Made by a program: the position numbers and the translations under genes. The notes below the pieces were generated by a model. The model was not told the origin of the DNA and ran no database searches. It saw nothing but the letters and a program-made list of their open reading frames with translations. A stretch of 64,000 nt of DNA. Origin: Panorpa germanica (taxonomy: Eukaryota; Arthropoda; Insecta; Mecoptera; Panorpidae). The DNA lies in assembly GCA_963678705.1 (NCBI GenBank), contig OY783204.1:22950759-23014758 (forward strand), read 5' to 3'. Below are positions 34,570 through 47,261 of this stretch, one piece after another. Numbering within the stretch: position 1 is the first letter of the stretch; each line of letters opens with the position of its first letter.

Positions 34570-34790
34570 GTTATTAGCACTTAAAATGATACATACATTT
34601 ATAAACATTTGTAATACATAATTTATATTCTATAAATAGGAATAAGGATATTAAAAATACAGAGATTAAATTAGTTTCATTGATAAAGTCAATAAGGTTT
34701 TTTAGACTTTCTCTGCTTTCAAATATTTGGTTATAATATTCAGGCATATTACAGTTGCGAAGAGTACTTAGCATTGAAGATTAATATGCT
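34570..34790 (-). pseudogene. Non-LTR tail (family L), copy 2
   Basis: The minus-strand frame (34574-34774) contains 'EYYNQIFESRESLKNLIDFI' followed by N-E-T-N-L-I, nearly the same as copy 1. Its 3' flank ('aagtgctaataacac' on the minus strand) abuts the right end of the family H MITE at 34569. Confidence 0.6.
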
Positions 34791-37574
34791 TTACTGTTAT
34801 TGTTATTTTTATTATTTTTGTTGTTCTTGTTGACTTCACCCAATACAACGCTGGTCAGAAAGGAATAAATCTTCTTGTCAAAAGTCTGCAGTTCTTACGT
34901 TCGTATTAATAATATGATTTAAGCCGGTACCAAACGATGCCACGAGCACTTTCCAACGTTGGACGTATCGTGTGGTCGATGCTGAAACTAAGTGCGTCTA
35001 ATGTAATGTGTCCAACGTTCATGTTGGAAAAAGTTCGGTCTGTTGTCCACATGTCATGCGCTGCGGCACGAATCGTCCAACAAAGGAAGGTTTTATACTT
35101 GAAAGTTTATTTATTTACTTGAAAATTTTTATTAAACAATGTCCAGTGTCAATAATATCAACAAATTAATAAAATAAATAAATTATACGGATAACAGGAA
35201 ACTTGCCATGTCAATCTTCCAATATTTAACTCACACGTTGGAGGCAAGTATTTGAGTCTTACAAGCAGTCATATATTTATCAACTCTCTGGGATAGATGC
35301 AATTTCGTACAGAATGACTGCAGTCTTCATCTTGTTTACGATATCTTGAACAGCGCATTGTTGAGATGGACAAAATAGGAACATTCTTTACCTTATATGC
35401 AGTAATATATTAATTTCCTCTAAATTAAAACCTCTATCTTATGATAAACTGTACTAATGCGAAACAAATCGAATACGCTCTACTGAAAAAGTTGGCGAGA
35501 GAAGCCTAACTCGTAGCATCTACCTACATCTAGCAAAGATGAAGTCTATAGTTTCCCGCTGCCAAAATCTTTTTATTTGTTTGATTGTACTCATTTATTT
35601 ATATATTTTATGAGTAAATTTTAATTTTTAATTATACTCTTATATATATGTTTTAATTAATTATGTTTAATAAATTAATTTGATTAAAACTTCCGATCCA
35701 GTTATTTTAAAGTCATCCTCTCATTCCTCTCTCAATAGCAGCCTTTTTTAATTATGACTAGAACATAATTAAAAAAGTTATAAGTATTGAAATTACCATA
35801 AACAACGACAATTTTCTTCCACGATCAACTTTAGACTCTGCAGCATCCCTCATCCCCTTGGCGTTGCCATATTGATATGTTTATTCACGAAACAAATACT
35901 TTATTGGGCTCCATTCCTGAAGCCTGCAGCAAAACCATCTCCCCTCACCTTTCAAACCAACCCCTTACCCTTATCCCAGTCCATTATTCGTCTCGCACCA
36001 CTTTACAAAGTTGTAATTAGTCTGGGATATTGGGATATACCACGCCAGTCATCATAATATGAATACAAGCTATTATTTAGCATAGCTATGTAGCTAGCTA
36101 CCGCTATTCTAAATATTTCTTATTGTTTATTTGTTTTCATGAAATATTTGTAATTAAAAATATTATGTTTATATATAGGAATGATTTTGTAATCCCGGTT
36201 AAGCCTCCAAAATTCTCCGGCTGGTAAATAAACTTTTCTGACTAATTTGGATGCGGTGATTTTGTTTGCCAGCCTCAAATTTGATAATTCAGGCCTCCAT
36301 CTTGAAAAATGGCGATTTGTAGCAATGGCAAAAATGGCAAGAACTCCTTATCAATTGGTCTAAGATAAAAATAATAGAGGACCCAATTTCCTTTAATTTG
36401 TGCTTATAATATTAGCTGTAAAATAGAGCACTTCACTGAAAATTCACCTAAGTCTTCACTTAAAAATATTAAGGACACCCTAATATACATATGTATATGT
36501 AATACGTATTATGCAGCATTTTAATACACCACCGCAACATATCATCACGTGAAACCCACGTGTACATTGCAGAGACCACGAACATGTAACATGAAACATC
36601 GAAATGTGCATGTAATATGTTTAGAGATCCTCAAACAATAATTTTGACTATTTGTTTTGGAGGTCGCAGTAGGGGTATAGTAGCGAAAAAGAGTGAGCGA
36701 GACAGCGATAAAGGGATATGTTGTGTTATGTAAAATATACATATATGTATCTATGAAATTGTAAAGAAATATTTAGATAAAATATTATCGCTATTATTGA
36801 ATTTAAACAAATTGATATAAATAAATGAATTAATTCAATATTACTTTCAACTCAAAGATTTTCAAACATTGTATTTATAGACCCCATATCAAATTTCCAA
36901 AATATAGTAAATTTATCAAAGAATAGTACAGACCAGGCTGAAATCTCGTTTCCCCGTTTACAAATTTAACATTCTAAATATTGTGATATGTGGTTCTTCC
37001 ATTATTTGTAATTTCTCATCTATTTTGCTTTTAACCAACAATTTTATTAATTGTCGAAGATATCATTTGGATTGGAGGTAAATGCAATACATCTGATGCG
37101 AACTGTTCAAACGTGTGGATCTATACATATTTAGAAATAATATTAATTAATTCCCATAACACCTCCTTGATTTCCATCTATATAAACTTCTTCGTCCAAT
37201 TCTTTTTTATTTATGAATTTAATTAATTTCTGTTATCTAATTTGCTTCATTATCTTTCAATTATTTAGGTTTTCATCTTCAACCTCTTTCATCTTGAAGT
37301 TAACCTTATTCCTCGTTCCTCATTCATCATTCTGTGTTCCTCATCTAAATGCTTCTCTATTACTTGTATTTTCTATTCTAATTTTTGCATCTCTTCTTCT
37401 TCTTACCTCATCTTTTTCTATAATATTTTCCTAATTCAAATAGCTCCTTCGGATACTCATTAAAGTATCTGTGTCTAACCTTGTCATTGACTAAAAATTG
37501 ACAAGTAATTATTTATAATTATTTATATTTTTCAAAAGACTAAAACAACACCATAGCATTGATGCTAGAGGCTT
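34791..37574. other. No gene seen; one perfect hairpin
   Basis: Less AT-rich patches lie at 34930-35070 and 35820-36050, but with no conserved frame. The stretch 37200-37435 is pyrimidine-rich like 430-760. Palindromes such as 'atacatatgtat' occur near 36485. Confidence 0.5.
35743..35777. repeat. Perfect 14-bp-arm hairpin
   Basis: 'cttttttaattatg' and 'cataattaaaaaag' are exact reverse complements separated by seven bases. With its T-run it could act as a structured element if transcribed, but it may be chance in AT-rich DNA. Confidence 0.6.
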
Positions 37575-37735
37575 TAACTTTGGGTTCGGATTAACCAGCG
37601 CTATATTTTCTGTGTTTGGTTTTTATCAAATTAAATTGATTATGTATATGACCGCCTGATAACTTCAATGCTTGCACGGTTATAACAGCATGTCTATACT
37701 AGATAGAATATGCAATATGATTTCGATTATTACAA
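37575..37735 (+). repeat. SINE-like repeat, copy 1
   Basis: 'tttgggttcggattaacc' resembles a tRNA-gene B box, and the body 'gtgtttggtttttatcaaat' plus 'aaattgattatg' matches 58185-58312. A tRNA-derived SINE is the likeliest explanation. No A box is clear. Confidence 0.4.
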
Positions 37736-38600
37736 ATGATTCCATGTGGAAATATTACAGATACTTGGTCAATGTGCATCGTTATCACCCTTTACTAACC
37801 AATCCCTGGTTTTCGGTTCACCCTGTCCCCCATCCATCCATCCCCACCTAACTATACAACCCCACCGTACAAACGGTGATACAGACTGCCAGATACATGA
37901 AATCAGAAACTGCTCACTGAAATTATGTAATTTAATTAAATTCATATCTCATTATTGTTTGATTTGTAAATTAATGAGACGAACAAGTATTATCGAACGT
38001 GAGCTGACTTTTTGGAACGATAATTTAATACTCGTATTCGTATATCAACGATTTAGTTAACAAATTTATCGTATTCAAATATCGGAAATTAATGTTATTG
38101 GATAGTCTCATTTACAAATTGTGATAAAGTCACATACAAAATTTACGATCATTTGGAAACAGCTAAAAATAAATGGAAAATTTTTAATTTTACATTTTTA
38201 AATGTCTAATACCTCTTTCCTAATTGGTTATCTGTGGAACACATACAGTTATTATTAGATAGCGATGTAATCCACATATCGATCTTCGTATAATAGTGTT
38301 TACACATACCATAAACAGACAGTTCGTCTGAATCTGAAACAAATTAAAGAACCGATCGTCTAAAAAGGTTTTTAATATAATTACTTTAAGTAACTTGTTT
38401 CTAAAACGTTCAACAGTAACACAGTGTATAAAATAACTCAAATCTGTTTACTTAAACTTTAATAATGAAACATTTTCTAATTAATTAACGAGCAATCCAT
38501 TTGTCATCGAGTCGAACAAATAGTCGAATCACATTAGTCTGCTCATTGTCTTAGAAAAGTACATATCATAGTCTGTACGCGTTGCAGAAGTTCTATTTGC
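37736..38600. other. No gene seen
   Basis: The frame 37746-38060 contains a proline/histidine-rich patch without known motif. Confidence 0.5.
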
Positions 38601-38631
38601 CAACATCCCTTTCACTACCAAAACCAAACTG

Positions 38632-38728
38632 ACTAGAAGTGGCGCCAGTAACGCGGGAGCGTACAGAGAAGCTATGTGTTTAACAGTAGCAAACTGTAAC
38701 CTTTGAAAATGGGCGCCAAATTTAAATT
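38632..38728 (+). promoter_or_regulatory. Possible promoter region with E2F-like sites
   Basis: A GC-richer island in AT-rich DNA contains the palindrome 'tggcgcca' (38640-38647) and 'gggcgccaaattt' (38710-38722). The latter matches TTTGGCGCC, an E2F-type site, on the minus strand. No TATA box or start site can be fixed. Identification rests on two short motifs. Confidence 0.2.
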
Positions 38729-38977
38729 CCTTAGTTTAGTCTACTTAGTTTTAATGTTACTTTGAGGATTGATAAATAGTAGCGTAGTTGGAAATGCAAA
38801 AATTTAATATGGGTCTGACTAATGTCTAAATATAATTATGGTTTAGGAAAAGGGCTATATGTTACTTGCACGATATCTACGAAAGCATCAATTAGTTATT
38901 TTGGATTGTTTAATATAATAAATGAAAGATGTTTTAAATGCCCAACAAGTACAATTCGCCTCTGATATCATTATAAG

Positions 38978-39127
38978 ATGACGGCTATACTGACACGAGC
39001 GTCTCGATCACCATCAACGTCTGCATCTCCGTCTTCGGTTCATTACGCTGCTCAACAGTACGGAAGTGTGATGATGTCAGACAAATACGCGGCTGATAAG
39101 TCGTTAAATGAGTTTAATTATCCATGA
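38978..39127 (+). CDS. Small ORF, 49 codons, unknown
   Basis: ATG to TGA gives a serine-rich start ('RASRSPSTSASPSSVHYAAQ') and then 'YGSVMMSDKYAADKSLNEF'. Codon composition is unlike the AT-rich surroundings, and it lies about 250 bp after the possible promoter. Part of the serine run resembles hexamer-like DNA seen at 57588, so it may be repeat-derived. No family is recognised. Confidence 0.2.
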   Translation: MTAILTRASRSPSTSASPSSVHYAAQQYGSVMMSDKYAADKSLNEFNYP

Positions 39128-39519
39128 TACAAGATCATCTTCAAAATTTAATATTATTAAGTGTTTTGTTTTGTTTTCGTAGAGTTTATAGCTTATTTTT
39201 AGTATGATTTTGTTGGAGCTTCTCTTAAATTTTGTTTCGTAAACATGATCGTAAAATCATCATCATAAATACGGATTGTTTTCCTAATTGTCTGTTAAAC
39301 TTAGTTCATAAATTGAGGGTCGTTGATCGCTGACCAATTTTAATCTATTAATTACTTAAACCTTCTTTCATATTATAAATAATTATGAAAATGTATACAA
39401 TATGTACGGACGATTTTAAAGTACATTAAATTATATATCCTCATAATTATTTTATATTAAAGTACTTACAATCAACACAAATAACATGTTTATTTACTTT
39501 TCTTATTTATTATAATTAC
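39128..39519. other. No feature seen
   Basis: AT-rich spacer. Confidence 0.6.
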
Positions 39520-39911
39520 AACCTCATTCCCACTCACTGTTCTGATATTTAATTTACTGTTTTTATTTAATATTGTAATCTAGATTTCAGGTTTTCGTCC
39601 TTTTTACATTTGTGTTTTAATTTAAGTTTAGTTAATTTAGTTGGTGCATATGCATCGTAAAGTAAGATAAATTTTGACAGATCGACCTACAATTGTATGT
39701 GAAATAAGTAAAATTGTTATTTTTAAAAAAAGATTATAGTAATAGAAATTGTTTCCTCTCTATATTTTTCAAAAACTGACATTAAACTTCTTTTAATAGT
39801 AAATCCTACTGCATTTTAACAGATTGTCACATTTTGGAGGTTATAATATAATATAGTTTTTCTTAATTTAATATTTTTAATTTAAGACATTGTAAGGTTC
39901 TAAGAAAACTT
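39520..39911 (+). mobile_element. Family B MITE, copy 2, right end missing
   Basis: It starts 'aacctcattcccactcactg', continues with 'gtaatctagatttcaggttt', and later 'cacattttggaggttataat' as in copies 1 and 3. It stops after 'ggttctaagaaaact', where copy 3 continues. Confidence 0.78.
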
Positions 39912-39970
39912 AAAAAATTCTCCCTTTTTACACAATATTTTCTGTCACTGAATTGTTATTATTGTTGCAG

Positions 39971-40025
39971 GATGCACCAGAAGATCAATTGCACCCGTCT
40001 AAAAATGATAAGATCATCCAATAAG
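39971..40025 (+). other. Candidate 55-nt internal exon
   Basis: The segment is preceded by 'ttgttattattgttgcag', a good polypyrimidine/acceptor, and followed by AAG|GTAAGA, a near-consensus donor. One reading frame is open ('MHQKINCTRLKMIRSSNK'), the other two contain stops. The acceptor lies 60 bp after the broken edge of a family B MITE. It could belong to a long non-coding RNA or a protein gene with distant exons, or be chance. Confidence 0.3.
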
Positions 40026-40761
40026 GTAAGAAAAATTCTATTTATTGTTTCCAATAATTAAATAACACTTTTTTCCATTTATTTAAGCAATTAATGTGAG
40101 CAATTCCATTTATTTAAGCAATTCTAATGCCAAGTTAATTTTGTGAGTAATGCTAAATTCAGACTTACTAGTTTGCCTCAAGTTATTTCCAAGGTTCATT
40201 TTCTGCTTCTCAGATAGAAATTGTCTAGCAGTGCAATGTTCACATTCACTAGCTTACTGCAAGACTCAGCATCGGAAATATACCGACGTTAAATAAATTA
40301 AATAAAAACCAAGAAATGGATAAACCGGCTTTTTGTTATTTTGATCAAAAAGTACATATTATATTTAAGTTTGAATAAATGTAGATAAATCTTTGTTAGG
40401 ACAAACCGGAAACTGTATTATTTCCTCCGATACTTTTCAATTCACTTCGTCAAATCGGTGACAAGTCAGTATCAGCCGCAGCGTCGCTTTCACGGTGCCG
40501 TCCTCGACGTCGATTCATTGTCCATTGTGTTTGTAAAAGTTTCTATCAAACCGGATATACTTTTGTCGTGCTGGTTGATATCGTATCATGCCTTGATAGT
40601 TCTGAATTAGATTGTAGCTACCTAGCCGTGTCACAAAATAAAAATATAGCAAGTAAAAGTAGTTATTGTAGAATCAAATATACAGATCGTTTAGAATATT
40701 GACAATAAATTATATTTACATTTAGCAGTTTTTATAAGTTCATTGATTTCAAAATAACTCT
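40026..40761. other. No gene seen
   Basis: Contains a less AT-rich patch at 40440-40560 and a faint inverted echo of family K near 40225-40265. Confidence 0.5.
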
Positions 40762-41190
40762 AAGACTCATTCCCACTTACTGTTTTGATATTTAATTTAC
40801 TGTTTTTATTTAATATTGTAATCTAGATTTCAGGTTTTCGTTTAAGCATTCCTTTTCACATTCGTGTTTTAATTTCAGTTTAGTTAGTAAATTTTGATAA
40901 TTCGACAAAATTGTATGTGATATATTAGTAATAGAAATTGTTTTCACTTCTATATTTTCCAAAAACTAACATTAAACTTCTTTTAAAAGTAAATCCTACT
41001 GCATTTTGACAGATTGTCACATTTTGGAGGTTATAATATAATATAGTTTTTCTTAATTTAATATTTTTAATTTAAGACATTGGACCTTGTAAGGTTCTAA
41101 GAAAACATAAATTAATTTAAAGATGGTGCTGTGAATGACTACACGTATTGCCATATGCTAAACAATTTAAATTAAATACAAAATTAAATA
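40762..41190 (+). mobile_element. Family B MITE, copy 3, right end decayed
   Basis: It starts 'agactcattcccacttactg' and runs through 'gtaatctagatttcaggttt', 'cacattttggaggttataat' and 'cgtattgccatatgc', the last shared with copy 1 but absent from copy 2. The terminal repeat at the right is no longer readable. Confidence 0.78.
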
Positions 41191-41564
41191 TTTTCTATTT
41201 AGTTCTATTTTCTATTAGTCCTAGCCGAATTACTGCTGCTGGCTTGGTTGGTTGGCGGTATGGTAGAGGGTAAACAAGCAAGCAGACACTATATTTAAAA
41301 TGAAAATAAAGATAAAAATATTTGTAAATAGTTAGTGTAGCATACAGTAAATTTTAAATAATATATTCAAAGCATTTTACCGTCCAGATAATAATAAAGA
41401 CACCGACAGCCCCCCACGCAACGTGGCTCTATTATATCAATATTTTCGCTAGAGTGGCAGTCAATCACAGTACTCGGTTCAAAAGAGACACAGAAGATTT
41501 TCGCGGCTATCTCTCTCTTTGCTTATATTACAGTATTCAGCGCACTCTATTCTTATATCTTCAT

Positions 41565-41710
41565 GAATACGAGTTGTTGATAAGTTCATTGGATTCTTGC
41601 GTTTCAGCCGTCTTATTGGTTTGTGGTGGTAGATTTGTACAGCTGATTCATTTGGATGATTTCGTAATCTTCGTAGATTTTTCTTGCTGATGACTCTTTC
41701 AATAATATCA
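41565..41710 (-). pseudogene. Jockey-type ORF2 extreme C-terminus
   Basis: The minus strand reads 'LRRLRNHPNESAVQIY' and then 'RRLKRKNPMNLS'. This is the same signature that ends the Jockey fragment at 23795-23900 (R-L-R-N-H-x-N, then R-R-L-x-R-x-N-P-x-x-L). Nothing of the RT domain remains. Confidence 0.6.
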
Positions 41711-41816
41711 TGATTACGTTGACACGATTTTTGCGATGAAAACACCATCGTCACACATGCTGTTATTTTCTTAAACAATCTCTATATGTAATTCATTTAT
41801 TTAAATTATTATATTA

Positions 41817-42030
41817 GATGTGATTAAAACTTTTCCTGTTAATACTAAATTTTTGTTAAGTGATTCAAAATTAATTAGTGAATTATTGTAATATTTAGAA
41901 AATTGAATTAAAAATTATAAAAGATGTATAAAAAATGTTTGATGGTGGCTATGACGAAAGAAAGTCAAGGCAAATAAGTAAATAAATATAAAAAAAAAGA
42001 AAAAAAAAATTATTATATATATTTTTTTTT
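41817..42030 (+). mobile_element. LINE 3' end (family Q), short truncated copy
   Basis: From 'gtgattaaaacttttcctgt' to 'gatggtggctatgacgaa' this matches 52090-52250, ending in an A-rich tail at 41985-42010. Only about 170 bp of element is present, typical of 5' truncation by non-LTR elements. It lies next to the antisense Jockey fragment. Confidence 0.78.
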
Positions 42031-43212
42031 TCAGAATTAAAACCCATTGCTTTCAAAATAACAACCAATACATTATCAAATCATCACAAATTTATTGAAC
42101 AAACTTTTGAAATACAATCAACCACATAACAATACATCTATTTGACTTTTATTCAATATATGGAATTGAACTGCCATTTTAAAACACTCGTATCGTTTTC
42201 CGCAAATAAATTGAATAAATATATCAAACATACAAAGCTAAAGTATATCACTCCACTTATTTATAAGCGAAAACAATTTGACAGCGAGAATAAAATCCAA
42301 CCACAAAACACATTCTTAGTGTAAGTGTATTTCTCCAATCAAATAATCAACACTTTCTTATCACTTTTAAGCCCTGTTTGATAACAAATCGCCCCATTAG
42401 TGGCCAACTTGTGCTACCAATCACTACGGATCATTGGGGACGATTTAATGGCGAAGAACTTCGACATCATATAGAAGACAAGAAAAGAAAAAGAGAAAAA
42501 AAACAATTTTAACTAAAACTTTTGGTTCCACTATAGTTTTTTCTGTTCTTTGTGGATTTGGTTTTTATGAAGGTGGATTTTTTAACATCTAGTCGATACG
42601 TTTACAGGGGGAGTAGAATGGGGGTTTTTTCTCACCCGGTACACAGCGGGTGGGATTTCTGTTGCTGACGCCATTAATTTCGTCGGTTCGTCGCGACGAC
42701 ATACTGGTACGTTAAACATGTTAGAAGTGTTCGCTTGTCAACGTGTTTGTGATCGATTCATTGTGTATATACTCGTACCAAACCGTTCAGTAAATAAATT
42801 ACTGGATAATGGATTTTCTTTTTTATATAATGAACGTTTTTTTTTTTAAATTTAAAAAAAACTTTCTTTTACTTTGCTTTATACTTTTTAAGATAATTTA
42901 ACTTATTTATTAAGATAATACAATCGTCTTCTGGACATAAATATCTACGAAATATGGCTATTAAATAACGATACTGACGTGGCTACAGAAAAAGTGTGCA
43001 TAAAAGTGGGCCCTTTATCAAAACTTGTGGAGGGGCCAAAATGATAAGTGAAGTTTTTCACAAGCTCGCATTGAATTAAAATAATTGTATATTGCTTTTA
43101 CGTTATTACTTACAATTGATACTCTTAGGAACTAATCTAGCCAAACAATTCAAATCAAATATACACTTTTATTGCCTTTTGTTCGGCGAACTTATTTATT
43201 AAATCATTGGTT
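42031..43212. other. No gene seen
   Basis: AT-rich, with a GC-richer patch at 42370-42460 and 42600-42720 and no conserved frame. Confidence 0.55.
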
Positions 43213-43840
43213 AATGGGCTTGTGTCCTCATTTTTTAGTGGTCGATTTTTCAATTGTTGATTGAAATTGATGTTAATAAATGTGTATTGGCATGTCTATT
43301 TTATTAAATATCTAAATATTAACGGAGATATAGCAATTAAAAGTTTGAATTGTATTTTTAGCGCTAGAAATGGTCAGCCATATTTTTATGACGTGAAATG
43401 CATTTTAACGTGAGTTATTTGTTGAGTAGGTCAGTGGTAATGTTCTGTAGCTGTTGGTAGTCAAATAATCAAGTCAAATCAAAGATTAATAAATTTTTAT
43501 TTTATTTAACCCTGTTAAGGCAGACATAATATTGAAATTTGATTGTTCCTTGAAATAGCTGTAAATAATATTTGATATTTTGATATATAAATACATATAG
43601 CAAAGATTTATGATCTGTAAGGTTGGTAACCTTACACAAGGATTGTGATGTCACATGCACTTGGAATGTGTACAACGTTGAATCCCTTTAATAATTAAAG
43701 AGACAAAATGGCTCTTTTAATTGTTAATATCTCTTAACATATAAGGAGTTATTAAAAAATAATTGAACATTTGAGGTTCTAGTAACCCACTTTATCAATA
43801 TATAGTACACTTTTATAGAAATTAAGACATAGGACACAAG
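43213..43840 (-). mobile_element. Family C MITE, copy 2
   Basis: 'aatgggcttgtgtcctcatt' starts and 'gacataggacacaag' ends this 628-bp copy, which lies in the reverse orientation to copy 1. It contains the internal hairpin 'tgtaaggttggtaacctta' and 'gaaatggtcagccatat'. The last bases of the right end are missing. Confidence 0.88.
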
Positions 43841-44464
43841 ATATTTTATTTTAATTTTAAAAAACCTTGTTGCCAGTAATTTTATAGCATTCCAAATGTT
43901 AATAAAGTCAACAATATTCATAGGTTATAGAGAAACAGGTGACGAATGCCTATCGCCATCGCCCGATAATTAAATAACTGTAGTTTATTGGTATACATTA
44001 TTTGTTTAATACTCGTATGTTATCCTTCGAACATAACACATAATATATTTCTATTTCCGCTAACTCTCGTAATTTTGATTCTGATTGTGACGCGATATTT
44101 GTTCGGATTGTTAAACTCGTAATTATTGATTCGGTGTTTGTTGAAATCATTACATTGATATATTATATTCTATTGTTAATTACCAATTTAATTATTGTGA
44201 GATAATAAAATTCATATATTTATGCGAAAATATTTGAAAACGTTGCGTTCATTTAACACCAAATCAATCATAGTTTCGCGTATGAGAACTGACGGAGAAA
44301 TGTCTTTAAGAAAAGATTTTATTTATAATATCGCCCAACCAAACCCAGAAAACATTCATGGATCGAACCCGAAGACACACAGCAACCAATGTCAAACATC
44401 AATGCTCTTCACCTTTTTTTATTATTTATTTGAGTTCAACTATTAGATACACTAGATTAACACT
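43841..44464. other. No gene seen; possible LINE debris
   Basis: The minus-strand frame 43724-43921 mostly lies inside the MITE; its first residues ('NIVDFINIWN') resemble the family L tail. The 44222-44446 frame is unrecognised. Confidence 0.4.
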
Positions 44465-44630
44465 AAAAACAATATATACATTTATAAACATTTGTAATAC
44501 ATAATTTACATTTATAAATACGAGTATGTGTATTTAAATTAGGAGATTAAATTAGATCTATTAATAAAGTCAATCAAGTTTTTCAGATTTTGCTTTCAAA
44601 TATCTGTTTTGTCTTTGTGATGAGTACCTA
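44465..44630 (-). pseudogene. Non-LTR tail (family L), copy 3
   Basis: On the plus strand 'acatttataaacatttgtaa' and 'aataaagtcaatcaagtttt' match the copy at 34574-34774 in order; the minus strand thus reads K-N-L-I-D-F-I-N as in the others. The frame is disrupted. Confidence 0.55.
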
Positions 44631-45697
44631 CTTGGATCATTGAAGAATCATTGTTCACATATTGATTGCGGTTCTCTTTTAAATAAGTATGTATGATTAA
44701 GATTAGTATGACCTTTCATGGCCAGTAAGTCTTATCTATAAATTGATGGCTTCAATTATATTAATTTGTTGTCAGTTACTTCGTTTAATTCTTCTTGCCA
44801 TGAATAATTTATTGCATTTTTATCTCTTATTGTTATTCGTTGTCTTTATTTTTCCATTTTTTATTCAACTAACTTAATTAATTCTTAAGGTAAAACAAAG
44901 TAAATATTTAGAAAATGTCGTTTTTATGTAAAGTACATTTAAAAGTATTCTCATCAAGTAAACGTTGAATGATGTACGCCCTTAACAATTTTGTGGCCCT
45001 ATTTATATTGGTGTTGGTTTATCGACTAGTACATAGAATAATAAATATGTTTCATAAATTAATTACGTATTCATTTAATTATAAATTACATTAAATTATC
45101 AATGGAATAAAATGATATAAATGAATTTAATTTCTACGGGTGGTAACAGTATAATTGTTTGTAATGTTTCAGAATTCAATTAATTATTTATTGTACTTTA
45201 TATTTCAATTTTATAATTATTTTAGGGATATGATGTAACAATCAATGTTAAATATTTAGCGTCCTCGTCTCATTATCAGCTGTACTCGCAAACTGATAAC
45301 AGGATTTTGTCTAAATCGAATAGGCTTAGTGCTGAGACGATTACATCACTTAAGTTACTACATTAGATACTGTAGTACCCGTAGATTGAAACAAATCACG
45401 TTATGAATATAATTTCATATCATTTAAAATTACCATAAATATGAGAGTAGTTTTTATAAAAGATATTTTTCTCGGGAAAAAGAGCTTTAATTATCAATAT
45501 AGTTTTTCCAATTGTTTATTCCTTCCAAATAATAGGTTTTCTTAAGGCCCTAAAAATAGAAGTTTGTTTCAGTGGTGACCTCTTTGTTAGACCAAAATCT
45601 GTTACCGCCCAGACATTTATTCAGATTTGGAAACAGGAAATAGTCACAGAGGGTTAAATTAGGAGGATATGCTAGATTGAGTAGCAGTTCGTAGCCC
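44631..45697. other. No gene seen
   Basis: AT-rich unassigned DNA. Confidence 0.55.
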
Positions 45698-46090
45698 AAT
45701 GGGCTTATGTCCTATGTCTTAATTTCTATAAAAGTGTACTATTATTGATAAAGTGAGTTACTAGTTATTCAACGTTATACAACATTCCAAGATATGTGAC
45801 ATCACGTCCGCTAAGTTGCTACCTCTTAAATTCAACAGAGCGTAAAAGAGATAGCATATTCAACACAGATCTCTTATCCATAGAAAACATATCTGACCTA
45901 CCCTTCACAGTACAGACAGAGATGTTACGTCATAAATATGGCCGACCATTTCTAGCGCTAAAACTACAATTCAAATTTTTAATTGCTTTATCTTCGTCAA
46001 CATTTAAGATATTTATTAAAATAATAACGCAAATATACATTTATTAACACCAATTTCAATCAACAATTGAAAAATCGACCCCTAAAAACT
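45698..46090 (+). mobile_element. Family C MITE, copy 3, internally deleted
   Basis: It starts 'caatgggcttatgtcctatg', passes through 'atggccgaccatttctagcg' (about 45940) and ends near 'caattgaaaaatcgacc'. About 250 bp of the normal interior is missing and the right terminal repeat is lost. It resembles copy 6 in the segment 'aacagagcgtaaaagagata'. Confidence 0.8.
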
Positions 46091-46992
46091 TAATCACAAT
46101 CACGGCTGCTTGTTTGCTTTCAATGGCTTTCAAACCAAACTAATTCACGTTCAAAATTTGACAGTAGTCTATTAATAGATGGCAGTTGACTGGAGCTGCG
46201 CGGGAAATTCAAAAATTTATAGAATTATTAAATAAACATAGTATATAAAATAACAATGAAACCTAGTTGACTATTTTAGCGATGGCTTGAAGTGTTACTT
46301 ACGAGGCAATTGTAACGACTGTGTAAAAAGACTGATTTTACATCATAATCATTCTTTGCTTACAATTAATAATCACAAAAATTTAGTAACATAACCAGTG
46401 ACATTTCAATTGAACATTTTGGGTTAATTACTGCCCTACTTTACAAACGATAACTATTATCGATTCGTTGTCGCTGTATTTGCCTAACACTAAATATAGA
46501 AACATCCTAATGAACTACTACATCATGTCTCCAAGTGTTGGAGTCTTGCAGCCCAGAAGAGTGTCGCCCTACTTGGTTCTTGCTCCTTGCTCCAACTTCG
46601 TGTGCTACTTCACCAGATGGTACCGTTTATGTCACACTAGTTATCGCAATTAATAAATAATTATGTTTTAAAACTAATTAAGAAAATGGAATGGAAGTTT
46701 CTTCTTTACTTTGCTTATAGGTATATTGATGTCGAGAAATTCCATGAAGTAAGTAAAGCGATTGTAATAAAACTATTTACGTGTTACTTAAGTTCAACAT
46801 TTATGTATTACTACGGATTTTAGAAGTAACTTTTGATATTTAGTGGAAAATTTAAACATTCTTTTCATGGGTACGCAGAAAATTTTAAAATTGGTGGTAG
46901 AGGCTTTTCTATAGAGTGTAAGTTTTTCGTAAATCAAAGAGATTTTTTGTTCTGTAATTTCTTCTTATATGTTGACAGTTGGCAATGCCGAA
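46091..46992. other. No gene seen
   Basis: The frames 46468-46653 and 46833-47036 have no known domain. Confidence 0.55.
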
Positions 46993-47015
46993 TTTTTTTT
47001 TTTTTTTTTTTTTTT
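46993..47015. repeat. Poly(T) run, 23 bases
   Basis: Uninterrupted T run; possibly the tail of a minus-strand retroposon. Confidence 0.9.
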
Positions 47016-47261
47016 AATTTTCCTTTCTACTTGTGAAATTAAAATAACCTAAAAAAAATCCTGACAATCTCTGTGAATACACCTAGTTTTTCAAATATGT
47101 GAATTTGAACATCGGCTTTACCTCCCCTTCCCCCCTCCACCCTCATCTTAGATCCTGAGCTGTATTAAACCGCTATAAAAACAAGAGGAAACAACAGTCA
47201 GAACAATCGACATGAAAGCAATAAAATTTTGGAAAAAAATTTTATCAAAAAAATATAACAT

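Noticed and set aside
38635..38655. 'tggcgcc' as a retroviral-type primer-binding site
   Set aside because: Only seven bases match and no LTR-like sequence precedes it; an E2F-like or chance palindrome fits better.
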